Below are positions 33,953 through 45,091 of a DNA stretch of 64,000 nt, one piece after another; position 1 is the stretch's first letter, and the number at the start of each line of letters is the position of its first letter. A model generated the notes under the pieces. It was not told where the DNA came from, searched no databases, and saw only the letters and a list, made by a program, of their open reading frames with translations. The position numbers and the translations under genes are program-made. This DNA comes from Volvariella volvacea V23. Lineage: Eukaryota > Basidiomycota > Agaricomycetes > Agaricales > Pluteaceae. The DNA is taken from assembly GCA_000349905.1 (NCBI GenBank), contig KB722741.1, forward strand, positions 265,587 through 329,586, written 5' to 3'.

Positions 33953-35503
33953 CTAAGAGAATAGCTTGTTGACCGATGTATTTCCTTCTTGGTTCTTCTT
34001 GAGGACCTGGGGAGAAGAATTAAGACATTGTTGTCGACAGAAGAATAGTATTGTGGGGGAACACACCTTAGCGATTGCGAATTCAAAGTCTTCCTGCGTG
34101 ACATGCTGCCTGCGCTCTCTGAGCGCATACATTCCTACAGACGTAAACAGGATCCAAATTCATAAGGTCAAAACAGCAGGTATAACAGCGTGAACATACC
34201 AGCTTCAGTGCAAATGCCTCGCACCTCTGCACCTGAACATTGGCCCATCTTTTCTGCAAGGGCGCGGAGGTTGATACCACGTTGCAGGGACATCTGTTAG
34301 AATAGAATTATTTAAAAAAGGACAAGTTGTGGCGTAAATCCTGACCGACCTTTCGGGAGTGAATCCGGAGAATGGCCACACGAGCTTCGGGACCAGGAGG
34401 GGGGAACTCAATCTTTCGATCAATACGACCTGGCCGTAGCAGTGCAGAGTCCAGGATATCTGCATGAAAGTTGTCATGCTCAAGCAAAAAATTCAGGAGA
34501 GAAGCAGATGCCACGAACCGATTCGATTGGTAGCCATGATGACTTTAATATTCTTCGTTGACTCGAAACCATCCAATTGGTTGAGCAATTCCAACATTGT
34601 ACGTTGCACCTCCGAATCACCTCCACCGCTACCACTTTCGCCTCTTGAACTACCGATGGAATCAATTTCGTCCATGAAGATGATACTTGGTGCGTGTTCT
34701 CGGGCCATCACGAACAACTCTCGGACCATCCGACTTCCCTCACCAATATATTTCTGCACCAACTCACTGCCACTGACACGAATAAACTTGCAATCCGTAT
34801 GGTGCGCCACGGCACGTGCAAGTAGTGTCTTTCCGGTGCCGGGTGGACCGTATAGTAGCACACCTTTAGGTTGCGCGATACCCAGAGCTTCGAATAACTC
34901 TGGATGCTTGACAGGCAGTTCGATGACTTCCTTAATTTCCTTGATCTGCTTGTCCAAGCCACCAACCATTTCGTATGTACTGTCGGGCACTTTCTCGACC
35001 ATCATGAGCGAGACTAGGGGATCGACCTTGTTGGGGAGAATCTTGTGGATGGTATAGGAATCGGAGCGTAGGGCAATGCGGAGAGTTGGTGTGAGGGTGT
35101 TCACATCAATCTCTGGGTCAATATCGACGACTGTAAAGTGCGCGTTGAGATGGGACTTTATTGGATCGAAAGGCGGATGACGCACTGTATTTCCCCTCTG
35201 GTTGGACCTTGACTAGTACTTTGCTCTTACTCATTACTTTCACAACTTCACCGACATAGCTCCCTGGTTCGTGTAGTAGCTGAAGCTCTTCTCTGAGCAG
35301 TCTGACTGAATCCGGGGGTTAGCAATTGATGAGGTGCAGTAGCAAGTGGTCATACCTCTCGCATTCAGTGCGTTGCGCTGGGCTTCTAATCGGCGAAGAT
35401 TTTGGGTTTTTTGATTGATCAAGATCTCTGCAGCCTCAATCTTAGCCTGGTAGTAGGCTTTAAGACTGCCAGGTGCTGTGGGGAGTTTGGTGGCTACAGA
35501 CAT
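33953..35503 (-). CDS. RPT6: 26S proteasome regulatory ATPase subunit RPT6 (S8/Sug1)
   Basis: One of six AAA ATPases of the proteasome base ring that unfold substrates in cytosol and nucleus. Seven exons (35503-35356, 35305-35186, 35130-34519, 34459-34350, 34293-34200, 34134-34067, 34006-33953) give 401 residues, the usual length. An N-terminal coiled coil ([20 protein letters not shown]) precedes the OB domain. Then come Walker A GPPGTGKT (about 184-191), Walker B FMDEID, the second region of homology [20 protein letters not shown] and the small domain ([20 protein letters not shown]). The subunit-specific [29 protein letters not shown] identifies RPT6 rather than its paralogues. One departure is an [14 protein letters not shown] loop where many homologues have SSRIEGGSGGDSE. 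The gene is divergent from HUB1 across 315 bp. Confidence 0.97.
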
Positions 35504-35818
35504 TATGGTGAAGGTGAGCTAGGAGGGTTACGCGTCTACGTGATGGAGCATGCCTGTCACACTAGGATGTCACGCGGAACCTTTCACTTGAACATTGCAC
35601 ATGTACTAGGCTTGTCGTCCTTTTAGGGTTTATGCCTCTGTCCCATGTCGTAGATATAGCCTTTAGCTTCGGTCTGTAGCCAATTGATGTATCCTAGCCA
35701 TCCGATGGAGCGTAAGGCGCATTCAGCTTGACCGTGGGAACTGGAGTCAGTTGACATCACTATCTACCTAAATTTGCCCCTTTCTACTTGTTTCCACCAC
35801 TCATTCCAAGCGAAGGAA
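35504..35818. promoter_or_regulatory. Shared divergent promoter of RPT6 and HUB1
   Basis: Only 315 bp separate the two start codons, so both promoters and 5' UTRs lie here. I see no clear TATA box and no yeast-type proteasome (PACE) element, which fits constitutive housekeeping genes. Confidence 0.6.
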
Positions 35819-36242
35819 ATGGCTCTCATCGAGGTATGCCCTTAGTTCATTTCGCCATAATTTGCGGTGTTCATATGCCTCCTCAGGTTATCGCCAACGA
35901 TCGATTGGGGCGAAAAGGTGCGGTACAGTTGCCACTTCGATCATGCATAACTAGATCACAAGGCTCATAGCGCTACGTTCGATGTTGTCATAGTTCGAGT
36001 CAAGTGTAGCCCTGATGATACAGTTGGAGACTTGAAGAAACTTATCGCTGCGCAGACGGGCACAGATCCTTCGAAAATTCAGCTAAAAAAATGGTGCGTG
36101 GCGACTCTTCCACTCCATCGGCTTCTCTCCCTCATGCCTTTTCGTCTGCTCCTGATATGCTATTAGGTATACAATCTACAAGGATCATATCACCCTCTCC
36201 GATTACGAGATTCATGACGGAATGAGTTTGGAGATGTATTAG
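35819..36242 (+). CDS. HUB1: Ubiquitin-like modifier HUB1/UBL5 (spliceosome factor)
   Basis: Four small exons, 35819-35833, 35887-35917, 35994-36093 and 36167-36242, code 73 residues, exactly the family length. The protein reads [61 protein letters not shown], and ends LEMY. HUB1 binds the HIND element of spliceosomal proteins such as Snu66 without covalent attachment and tunes splice-site use. Like all members it lacks the C-terminal Gly-Gly of ubiquitin. The usual end is Tyr-Tyr plus one residue; here it is Met-Tyr. Every intron is GT-AG. The exons are too short to appear as long open frames, so the gene is easy to miss. Confidence 0.96.
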
Positions 36243-36482
36243 ATCGATGATGCATCTACCTGGACTATCCAGCCATGCGATCATCATCACCCCACAACCT
36301 TATCACCACAAACACCATTAATTCGCTTCACGATGCTGCCAATGTCACGTTAATGCAATACAATTAGTCTTTGGGCTCTATGGATACATTATTAAGGATG
36401 GCGCTACAAATAACGGACAACTCTTGAGTACAAGTAAATGGCGAGTCTGGGGATATAGGCGGCTGGGAGTGCTTCTTGAGGG

Positions 36483-36853
36483 TTATAGCACGATACTCGC
36501 AGCTAGACTGACTGCTAGCGCGATGGCTGTCGCAGGGTGCGTCAATGCAAGCCCTGCGCCGTTGGTCTCGTTGTTGGCGCTCAGTCTCTCTGTAGAATTT
36601 GCGTTGAGCTCCTGCGTCATATAAATGTCATCAACTAGGTCAGAGGCACGAGATAGAGTTCACCTACAATGTGTGAACCGCCAAGATTGTTGTTGATGGC
36701 AACGACCTCTTTTAAGACCGGATCTATTGGAGCAGGAGCAGGAACCGCGGCAGCTCAAATGTTCTTATTAGGGCCTAAAACGGAGCGTTTAAGGGAAACA
36801 GTCTCACCAATTGCGACGAAGGAAAGAGCAAGGATGGCACGAGAGAAATGCAT
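36483..36853 (-). CDS. Small secreted, GPI-anchor-like protein
   Basis: Three exons (36853-36808, 36753-36668, 36611-36483) joined by GT-AG introns of 54 and 56 bp code 86 residues. A signal peptide (MHFSRAILALSFVAIAAA) is followed by VPAPAPIDP and a short Asn/Ser-rich mature part with possible N-glycosylation sites (NST, NET). The C-terminus ends in a hydrophobic tail, ATAIALAVSLAASIVL, as in a GPI-attachment signal. No known domain. Such small cell-wall proteins are common in basidiomycetes and are usually lineage-specific. Antisense open frames on the plus strand at 36424-36624 and 36669-36890 are shadows. The model is my own splice inference without homology, so moderate confidence. Confidence 0.6.
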
Positions 36854-37478
36854 AACTTTAACTCGGAATTTGAATAATGGAAGAAAGTAGCAGTTATAAG
36901 AGTGTCAAACTCAACACAAGAACGTGAAAGGAGTTTGTTGTGCCAGACAGACAGTACAGGGAAGTGAAGGAGCAGATCTCGGGGGGTGAGGACAGGAAGC
37001 GCTTGAATACTCGACTCTTCTTATAGGCTCTGGACCCATGGTTAAATGGTCGTACACAATCGCTCGTCATGGACTATCCTTTATTTCCTTATTGAGTCTC
37101 TGTAAGAGCAAGTACAAAGACTCGGAAAACAAGCGCGCTATGTGGAGTCGCAATACAACGCAAGGAACGGACTGCAACGGAGTAACTCTATGGTCGTTGT
37201 ACTTGGGTCCATGTGCATTTCACTCGGTCCGCATCTACTCGATGAAATGCATGGAAAATGATAGATGCCTTTGTATTTCTGCTTTAAAATTTCATACTAA
37301 TATGCAATCTTACACCACGATGCGCGGCCAAGAACGCAACAGTCTACACAAGGGATTCACGGATGAGCTTACGTAATAGATCTTGTAGGGAGGCCTTTCG
37401 TGGACACTGTCTTCCACGACGACCAGCCCCAACCTCACTACCAACTCTGGTTCTCCTTGTCTACGGGCCCTCGAAACT
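36854..37478. other. Intergenic region
   Basis: Contains the promoter of the small secreted protein (a tataag motif on the minus strand near 37020) and the promoter of TRAPPC11 on the plus strand. No gene, repeat or RNA seen. Confidence 0.5.
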
Positions 37479-40400
37479 ATGAATTCATACCCCCCGGAGC
37501 TTCTTGCGCAACTAGCGCCTTTGATGTTTGTAGCTGGCCTCAACTCTCCCAACCCACCCGGACATCATCCCAATACAAGCATCCCGCTTCCTTCACCGGT
37601 GCAGGCACAATCTCCTACAACACCCACGCAGCCAACTCCAACACCCAGAACACAAGATCCATTCACAGTGCTGATACTTCGTCTTCGGGAGGCACTAGTC
37701 GCGCAACGTAAAGCTGCAATCTGGCAACCGGAGAAAACCAAGACGTTTCAAGTCGTATTGGTGGATAAAGAAGTACAATTCCCACCGCGCAAAATTTCTC
37801 CGACAGAGGATATACACAACTATACTCATCATACCAACAATTCACCGTTCTCTGGAGTCTACGCGACAGGCACTGGCGGCAATGTTCAGCATTCTCCTCT
37901 CTCTCCGCTTACGCCCTCTTCGCCTCTGTACCCGGATGGCTTGATTGCGCCGATATGGATCAGAAAACATACAACTCTTGTGCCTTCCGTATTCGTTCTG
38001 TTTCTTAGAATCTACGAACACCCTCCACATCGTCCGAAATCGCCGTTAGATCCTCCAGATTTGGATTGGGAGAAAGAGCGCGAGCAGGAGGAGAGAAAGA
38101 GAGACACAGAGCTGGCTAGTGAGATTGCATTGAGGAAACGGTCTACGAATGAACGCAGTATCAAGCTCACAGTGGTGCTCATGGCTTCAAGGAGGATGCT
38201 AGGTTCGTTTATCTCGCTTACGTAAGCAGACGACATGGGATTGAGGGAATCGGTACTGCAGATGACCCTACACTAGATACTAGGCTGACATACATAAGAA
38301 GGCAGAGCGGTTTGGACTCACGGGCTGCTTTGTTTGTCTTGAGCCCCGTCAGTCCTTCAGAATTGTCCGATTTTGTTCAAAGGTGCGTCACAGTTTCTCA
38401 TTGCAAACCATATAATGGTTCATTGAAGGTTTCCTTCAGTTTGCAGCAAGCCTTATACGAGCCCGCTCTGGACTACTACACTTTCCACTCCAAGCGAGTG
38501 CGGAGGAAGCGTAATCGTCACTCTCAAGCTACATATGCCGTCCCCCCGTCGCCCTTGGCTAGCGCAAATACCGCTCGGCCGCTTAGATCTGAAGGTTGGA
38601 CAGTGAGATACGAGTACAAAATGGCATGCTTTGCGGAATTTAGAGGTGAAGACGAAGTAGCACTCAAGTTTGTCTGGTTTGGTTTTCCTTTTATATAGGC
38701 TGCGTGGAAGTGTAAGAGCTGACGGTTTTCACGATCCGTTTTGCCCCCAGACATTATCAAGATGCATATGCAATGTTGCTCCTTATGTTTGGGTCGACAG
38801 CTATCTTGCCACCTCGAACGAAGAGATGGGCTGAAGCCAAGGTCCTAGCGGATTGCATCAACATCAAGGTATTCATCTTCCTCCCTATGGGTGCCGTGCG
38901 ACGCTGACACTCTTGAACCTAGATAGTCAAGCTATACCTGTACAACAACGAGCATGCATTGGCGTTATTCCAACACAATTCGCACATGCGCAAGTTCAGC
39001 GATTTCTCACGTGGATGGGGGATCGGCGAAGAAACCTTCGAGTTTTGGAGTTGGTTAGCTAGGCAGTAAGTCTATGCAGTATCCAATGTACTTCATGTCT
39101 GCTAATTTTCAGTACTCAGACACAAGGTGCTGGCCGAATTGCTCGAACAAGGGACGCGTAGCACTCTCAAACTACCTGTTCATAAACCCATCCCTCCAAG
39201 TGTGATGGCCCAGTCACTTCTTTCGTCTTCGCAGATACAAGTTCCTAGTCAAAGGGCTGCAAATCCTCTAGAAATAGATGCGGTCAAGCAACTTGGTATC
39301 AATCCCTATCATGCGTTGCAGCACCCTGGATTTTATTATTACATGGCCGCGAAAAGTACTGAGATGAGGAGGAGCAGATTTATGAACATTCTTGAGGTGG
39401 AAGTAGGTGTATTACTCATACTTTCGTGCCAGGGACTGATTAGGGTGCCTACTTTGAGATGACCAGAGGCGAGTCAATTGGTTCACCAGGGTTTGTTAAC
39501 GAAAAGAAGGTTGATCATCTGGTGATCATACTGGAGGTAAACCATAACTCGTTTTTGTCCTTCGCTTCGCCCGCTTATATATGTCGTTATTGCGCAGCTT
39601 TATACAAAGGCATACGAACTCTTCAAGAAATACGCTTCTGTGAACTCAGCCAATCCAACTCAAGGACGGTTGACGCTTTGGATCGCATATAGGATTGCTC
39701 AGACGTACTATGACTCGGGAAAGTTTGATACCGCGATCAAGTGAGTGTCACGCAAGCCTTGCCTCATCATTTCACTGAATGCGTTTATGTTCCCTCAAGA
39801 TTCTTCGAACGCATAGCGAGAACATATAGGAGGGAAAAGTGGGATGACTTGTTAAGACCCCTGTTAGAAACGTGGTACAGATGTGCACAACAATTAGGCG
39901 ATGTAGATTTAAGCATCCGGCTATTGGTTGAGTTGCTTGGTCATGGTATGTGCACACATACCTACCCCATCATATTAAGACTTATATGGAATCCCAAGAC
40001 GTTGCGGATTCAAGTGGCCCATCTGCATTGGAGGAAGATCTGTTGGCTGTGATGCAGGTTTGTCGCAGTGACGGTGTCCTGAATTGTTCTTGCTCACGGA
40101 GATCTTCTCGTTGGTATAGAGCACGGTTCCTTCCTCCCCTGACACGCCACTTCTTGTCGACCTTTCTGAATCCATACCAGTCTGTAGGTTTACAGCTGCA
40201 CCTCATATATTCGCACCGTCTTACTACGACTTCATCTAGTCAATACTACAGTCAACTTTTGGTCATCGGACATCAAGGTTCACGAGGCTGTGGCCTTTCA
40301 GATCACTCTTGAAGCACCCAAGGTTGTTGATATTTCACATTTGCCATTCAAATCCATTTCTATCTACTTTGAAGATGAAGCACCACCATTTATCGTTAAA

Positions 40401-42813
40401 CATCGCCCTGCTGGGGATGTAGGTGATGAAACGGATAATGCGACCAACCTCAAGGGGAATGTCCGTATAGTCAAACTCGGGACGATACCAGATAAGCATT
40501 TAAATCCTGTCAGCAGCACATCCTCGGAAGAACAGGGGGAGGAAGTCGAAGCAACACTTCGTTGGTTGCCAGGCGACGTTATGTTACTTACAGGGGTCAT
40601 TGTGCCATCTGCGCCTGGCATTTTGAGGGTAGGCTTCATCTTCACGGTCACGAGGAGTCGTGCTTACTGTACTCATGTAATAGGTGATCAAAGCAGTCTT
40701 GACCATCTCAGAGGCAGGCTGGAATGTCGAGGTCCCTTGCGATCCAAGGGCATATCGACAGGAGCACATACCAAGATGGTTGTGCTCTATGAATCCTCCG
40801 AAGTTCATGATGAGAGACAAAAACTATGGTTCGACAGCAGTGTACGTACTGTCATAGCCTCCCTAACCTTCCATTTTGAATATGATCACGCAGAGTTCGT
40901 CACCGACCACATCGAATTCGAGTAGCTGTTTCTCATCAAACACCTGCCTACCTTAACGAAGAGTTTCCTATACTGCTGGACATAACGAATGACGACGAAC
41001 AAGAGCTTGAGGTAATTCTCGATGTGCTCCTACAGCCAACAGAGATCGATGAAGCTAGTATGTTGACCAGCATTTTGAACTAAACAAAAATTGAATGATC
41101 CTCATAGTTAATAGCATAAGCTTGGATGGCGAGCAGTCCACAAGCCTGATCCGGGGTATTAGTTGTGGCCGATTGGCGCCAGGAATGAGCATTATGAAGT
41201 CCCTGTACCTAATGAATACTGGCGCAGGAGGCGATAGAATCATCGATATTTCTGTCCATTCAAAACCAGCAGTCATACGCCCTCCAACGCCTCCCCTTCC
41301 GCATGAAGACGTTGACCTGGGCGGTAACGAATCATCCGAACAAAACAACGAGGAACACAACCAAGAAGACGAGAAAACGCCCAGAGTCGCCCAATTCGAG
41401 GGACAGATTCCACATTCAGAACCAGAATACGAAGAGCTCAATGTAACCGAAACGTTGCGAACACTGGTTATCCCAACGGTCGAACCAATAAAGTATAGCC
41501 GCGAGGTAGTTTATCGACACTCGCTAAACGAATGGGTTGGAATCGGGGACTTGAGGACGTTTGATGGTGATTTCTGGGATGACAGAGTTGGAGGAGAGGC
41601 TATTGTCCGGGTGAACTTGGGATTCGAAGGACCATGGGAGGTTGAGGTCAAGAGTATTGAGTTAATTAAGGAGGTAGGTTGTTCCACCCTTCTAGGTTCT
41701 TCCTGGGGTTTAATGAAGTGCGCTTCCCTAGGACAACGACTATGCGAAGATCATAGAGTCCTCACTAGATCGATACGCCAGTGCAAAAGAGGGCGAGGGA
41801 GTGGATGATTCCTTCCCTGAGATATTCTCCCCTGGTGATACGCATTCTGAGCACTGTGTGATTAGTATTGCGTCACCTGAGGAGGGTGATAATACCGCTC
41901 AGCCTGGACCTATACACGGTCCAGGGCATTACCAAGTTGCATGGCGAAGGTGAGGTATTTACACTATCACTCACACTCCTTGTGGCTTATACCCACGCTT
42001 CAATAATCCAGAATCTTCCGCAACGGTGAACGAGGCACTCTATCAATAACCAGAATTTTCCTTCCGCCTCTTAATCCACCTTCAGAAGGCCTAGTTGGGT
42101 TGCTCAAGGTTCCACCCATTGGCAAACTCCACTCACCCCTTCCTTTGGAGCTCACTATTCGCAACTATCACCCCTCGCGATCTGCTAACATTATTGTTTA
42201 TCTCGAGCCTGACCACACCGATGCTTCTGCAACTACTGCTCCGACTGCTGGTTCCTCTGCTCCAAGTCCGACCCCTGGCACTCCAGCGAGCGTACCTAGC
42301 ACACCAATCGCCTCTACCCATCCTACTCTTGCTTCAGGTGGTCCAAGCGCAACATCTCACAGTCCAAATAGCTTCCTAGTTGCCGGGTTACGAAGTGGAC
42401 GTATCCCGATATTGCTACCGCTGACCGAACACGTCGTGAAGTGGAACCTTATTCCATTGGAGTGTGGATACTGCAAGTTGCCGATCATAAGGGTTCTGGA
42501 CGCACGGAATAATACCGGGGCGACTGTACAGACTGTTCCTGGCGGCGGAGGTGATGTGGTTAAGGGATCTTCGGTATCTGGTCCTGGTCAAATTGGCGGG
42601 GCACCGGGGACGGGCACTACTCCTGGAACGGGTGCAGGAAGCCTGGCAAGCTTAGGGGAGGCGGTGAAGATAGTAGATGTACGGATGGATGTGAGAAAGG
42701 TTGAGGCAGACGAGACATTCTTTGGTAGCGGTACATTGAGACCTGGAGGGGAGATTGGTGACGAGACTAGTGCAGTTTCTGGTGTCCTCGGTACTGTCTT
42801 GATTTTGCCTTGA
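37479..42813 (+). CDS. TRAPPC11: TRAPP complex subunit 11 (foie gras / gryzun protein)
   Basis: Subunit of the TRAPP III tethering complex, acting in ER-Golgi traffic and autophagy. I resolved 17 exons (37479-38202, 38262-38382, 38440-38667, 38751-38868, 38923-39065, 39120-39402, 39444-39536, 39598-39740, 39800-39945, 39999-40057, 40120-40183, 40252-40628, 40684-40841, 40894-41057, 41108-41673, 41732-41949, 42012-42813). Their total of 4,407 bases is divisible by three, giving 1,468 residues. Landmarks are the MNSYPPELLAQLAPLMFVAG start, DDPTLDTRLTYIRRQSGLDSRAAL, a helical foie gras domain (roughly residues 300-660, e.g. KHYQDAYAMLL, GWGIGEETFEFWSWLARQHKVLAELLEQG, ESIGSPGFVNEKKVDH), and gryzun-type beta-rich domains (SHQTPAYLNEEFPILLDI; PRWLCSMNPPKF). 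A fungal Pro/Ser-rich insertion lies near residues 20-60 and another in the last exon. All introns are GT-AG. Confidence 0.95.
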
Positions 42814-43170
42814 CACCCCGTTCCCAACTGCTCCCCCATTTAATTGTTATTATTTTTGCTATCGCGTCTCTCTCGAACTTGTTCATGTACATTCTCCCGA
42901 CATACTGTTGAATTATTCTTTCCCTCTAGACCCCTTGCTGTCACCTAGCAATCCCCCGGAGACAAGAAAAATTTGGCTGCGTTTGGCCTCCAGTCCATAT
43001 TGCCGACAAAGTCGTCCCCCTTGCACCTCTTACTTTAGTCTTCGGGTGCTGCATTTAATCTTATCTTCCTCGCATCACAGCTGCCTCTCCCTTTTCCCGC
43101 TCTTCCCATCTGCTTTCTTACTACTGGTGAACCCGACGACGGAAATTGGCTCATACGCACGCCCTCTTCG
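42814..43170. other. Intergenic region
   Basis: 357 bp, pyrimidine-rich toward the right (many ct/tc runs near 42990-43130), typical of fungal promoters before a start codon. No separate gene. Confidence 0.5.
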
Positions 43171-44749
43171 ATGCACCATGATCAATCTGCTGTTTCCACC
43201 CTAGAATCCGTTGATTCAGAATCTCAAGAACTGACGAATGACCAACCAGAACGAGGCTCGCCAAGTCCACACAACGATGGTAGCGGACCGTGGAAGTTTG
43301 GTGACCAGACTTTCGTTGTGCATAAGGTTACTATTCAGCCGTACAGCGAGGCTCTAGATACCAGTGATTATACCCCTGCGGTGGTCCACGAGAGTGCAAG
43401 GGGTGACGCTCCCAAGACGAAGGATTGGCCGAGTACTGGTATCCTATGCCTTTGAATTGTCGAGCCATTTCGCTGGAACTGACTTTCTGCTATGCCTTGA
43501 TCAGTGCCTCTTCCTTTCCCGCAGGCACCTTCACTACCATACGAGTGTTCTTTTCTTATAGACGAAACACTTGTTCCATACCTACCCACGAACCCAATTT
43601 CGAAAGCATATCCATTTCGCCCTTCAGAATCTTGGCCGTTTGAGGTAATTGATACGGAACATAAAGGAGCTGCAATGTTTGCTACTCGTGATATACCACT
43701 GGGCGGTGTAATTCTTATAGAGCATCCCGTTATCATCACTCCAGGAGTTTTACACGAACAGAAGATGTCCAAAGCTTATGAGGGGTTGTACAAGGCAGTA
43801 AGACCGGGGTTGAGGAAGGGGTTGAAGGCAATGTACAACTGTATGCCCGAGGAGGAGTGTGATTTGGAGGAGGGTATCGTTAGGACCAATGGTACGGCAG
43901 TGGAGCTGAAAGGGCCTGAGGGTGCCGAAGCCCCCCGGATGGCAGAAAAGATGGAATATGGTGCAGTTTTCCTATTGTTGGATAGGGCGAATCACAGGTG
44001 TGCACCCACCTTTATCCCACGTCCTCGCTCTCAATAACTGCACCATCTTTTTCTTAGCTGTGGGCCAAATGCCGCACATAAATGGGATCTCCAGTCTCTT
44101 TCATCAACGCTTTACGCTCTACGACCTATCAAGAAAGGCGAAGAAATCAACATCACCTACACAGACGGCACTGCACCCCGTGCTACCCGTCGAGAGAGAT
44201 TATACAACAATTTCCGGTTCACGTGCCAATGCCCATACTGTGACCTAACCTCCTGGGACCAGATCTATGAAAGCGATGACCGCAGGCAGGAAATGCGGAG
44301 TTGGCTTCAAACGCGACCATCCTTCACAAAGTGGTCAAAGGACCTATGTAGGGCGGACGATGTTGTCCTCCAATCACACTTTGAAGCGCTGGACATCATC
44401 GAAAGAGAGGGCTTGCATGGAAGCCAGTTAATATTCCTTGAGGAGATTGCGTTGTGCTATGCCGTGCTTGGTGAAGAGGAATTGTTCAGGGAGTGGGCGC
44501 AGAAAGTCGTGGACATGAGTAGAATTCAAGACCCAGAAAACGTGAAGGACTTTGGGAAGTGGCTGGCCAATCCGCAGTCGTACAAGCTGTGGGGATGGAG
44601 AAAGAAGCAGAGGCTGCGTAAGTCCCTCGCCTTTGGGTCGCCAAGACGTCCTAATAGAATTGGTAGAAATGACGGCGCGAAAGGCTGCTCCAGCCTCACC
44701 ACTCTCTTCGCCGCTTTGGGGGCTGATAGAATTAGCAGTAGAGGGTTGA
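43171..44749 (+). CDS. SET-domain protein (putative lysine methyltransferase)
   Basis: Four exons (43171-43438, 43505-43997, 44058-44617, 44658-44749), all GT-AG, give 470 residues. After a disordered N-terminus comes WPFEVIDTEHKGAAMFATRDIPLGGVILIE, the SET-N entry. The catalytic core follows: NHSCGPN (about residues 252-258), KGEEINITYTDGTA with the conserved Tyr, then the post-SET-like CQCPYC. A helical C-terminal part (SHFEALDIIEREG, LEEIALCYAVLGEEELFREWA) looks like the TPR-like tail of SMYD-related enzymes. No MYND zinc finger lies between the SET halves. The substrate is unknown. The final 40-bp intron is short but rebuilds a better end than reading through, which would stop at 44772. 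Confidence 0.9.
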
Positions 44750-45091
44750 TTAACCGTGTCAGTCTCTTATAGCCTATTTTATTGAATTTGGTGCGCGAGG
44801 CTAGCCATGCCGCCGGGGCGTGGAGGCGTTTTTAGATGGAGTTTGTTGTGTCAGGAAAGCTCTGCCCACTAGGCACAATAGGTCAAGGTCACATGATCCT
44901 ACCGAGTGGGTTATACCCGACACGTCCGCCAACTCAACCACTGAGCTCATCGTTCAGCGCAGCGGCCAGCAGTCAACCCTCATGCTCACCTGTTAGACCA
45001 TTCTCTCGACCAATTCATCTATACTTATTGTGCTAAATCTCAATATCTTTGCAATCTTCCTCCCTATAGACTCTATCCCACTCATCCCGCA
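44750..45091. other. Intergenic region
   Basis: 342 bp between the SET-domain gene and the J-domain gene. No gene or repeat seen. It must hold the J-protein promoter. Confidence 0.5.

Noticed and set aside
36424..36890. Two plus-strand frames of 66 and 73 codons
   Set aside because: They are antisense to the three-exon secreted-protein model on the minus strand, which has a signal peptide and consistent splice sites.
39401..39402. Loss of frame in TRAPPC11 as evidence of a pseudogene
   Set aside because: Apparent breaks at several points all disappear once GT-AG introns are placed. The 17 exons sum to a multiple of three.
40184..40251. Frameshift in TRAPPC11 near FAPSYYDF
   Set aside because: Using the gtaggt donor at 40184 and the ctacag acceptor at 40251 gives PVFNFWSSDIKVHE in frame, as expected for the family.
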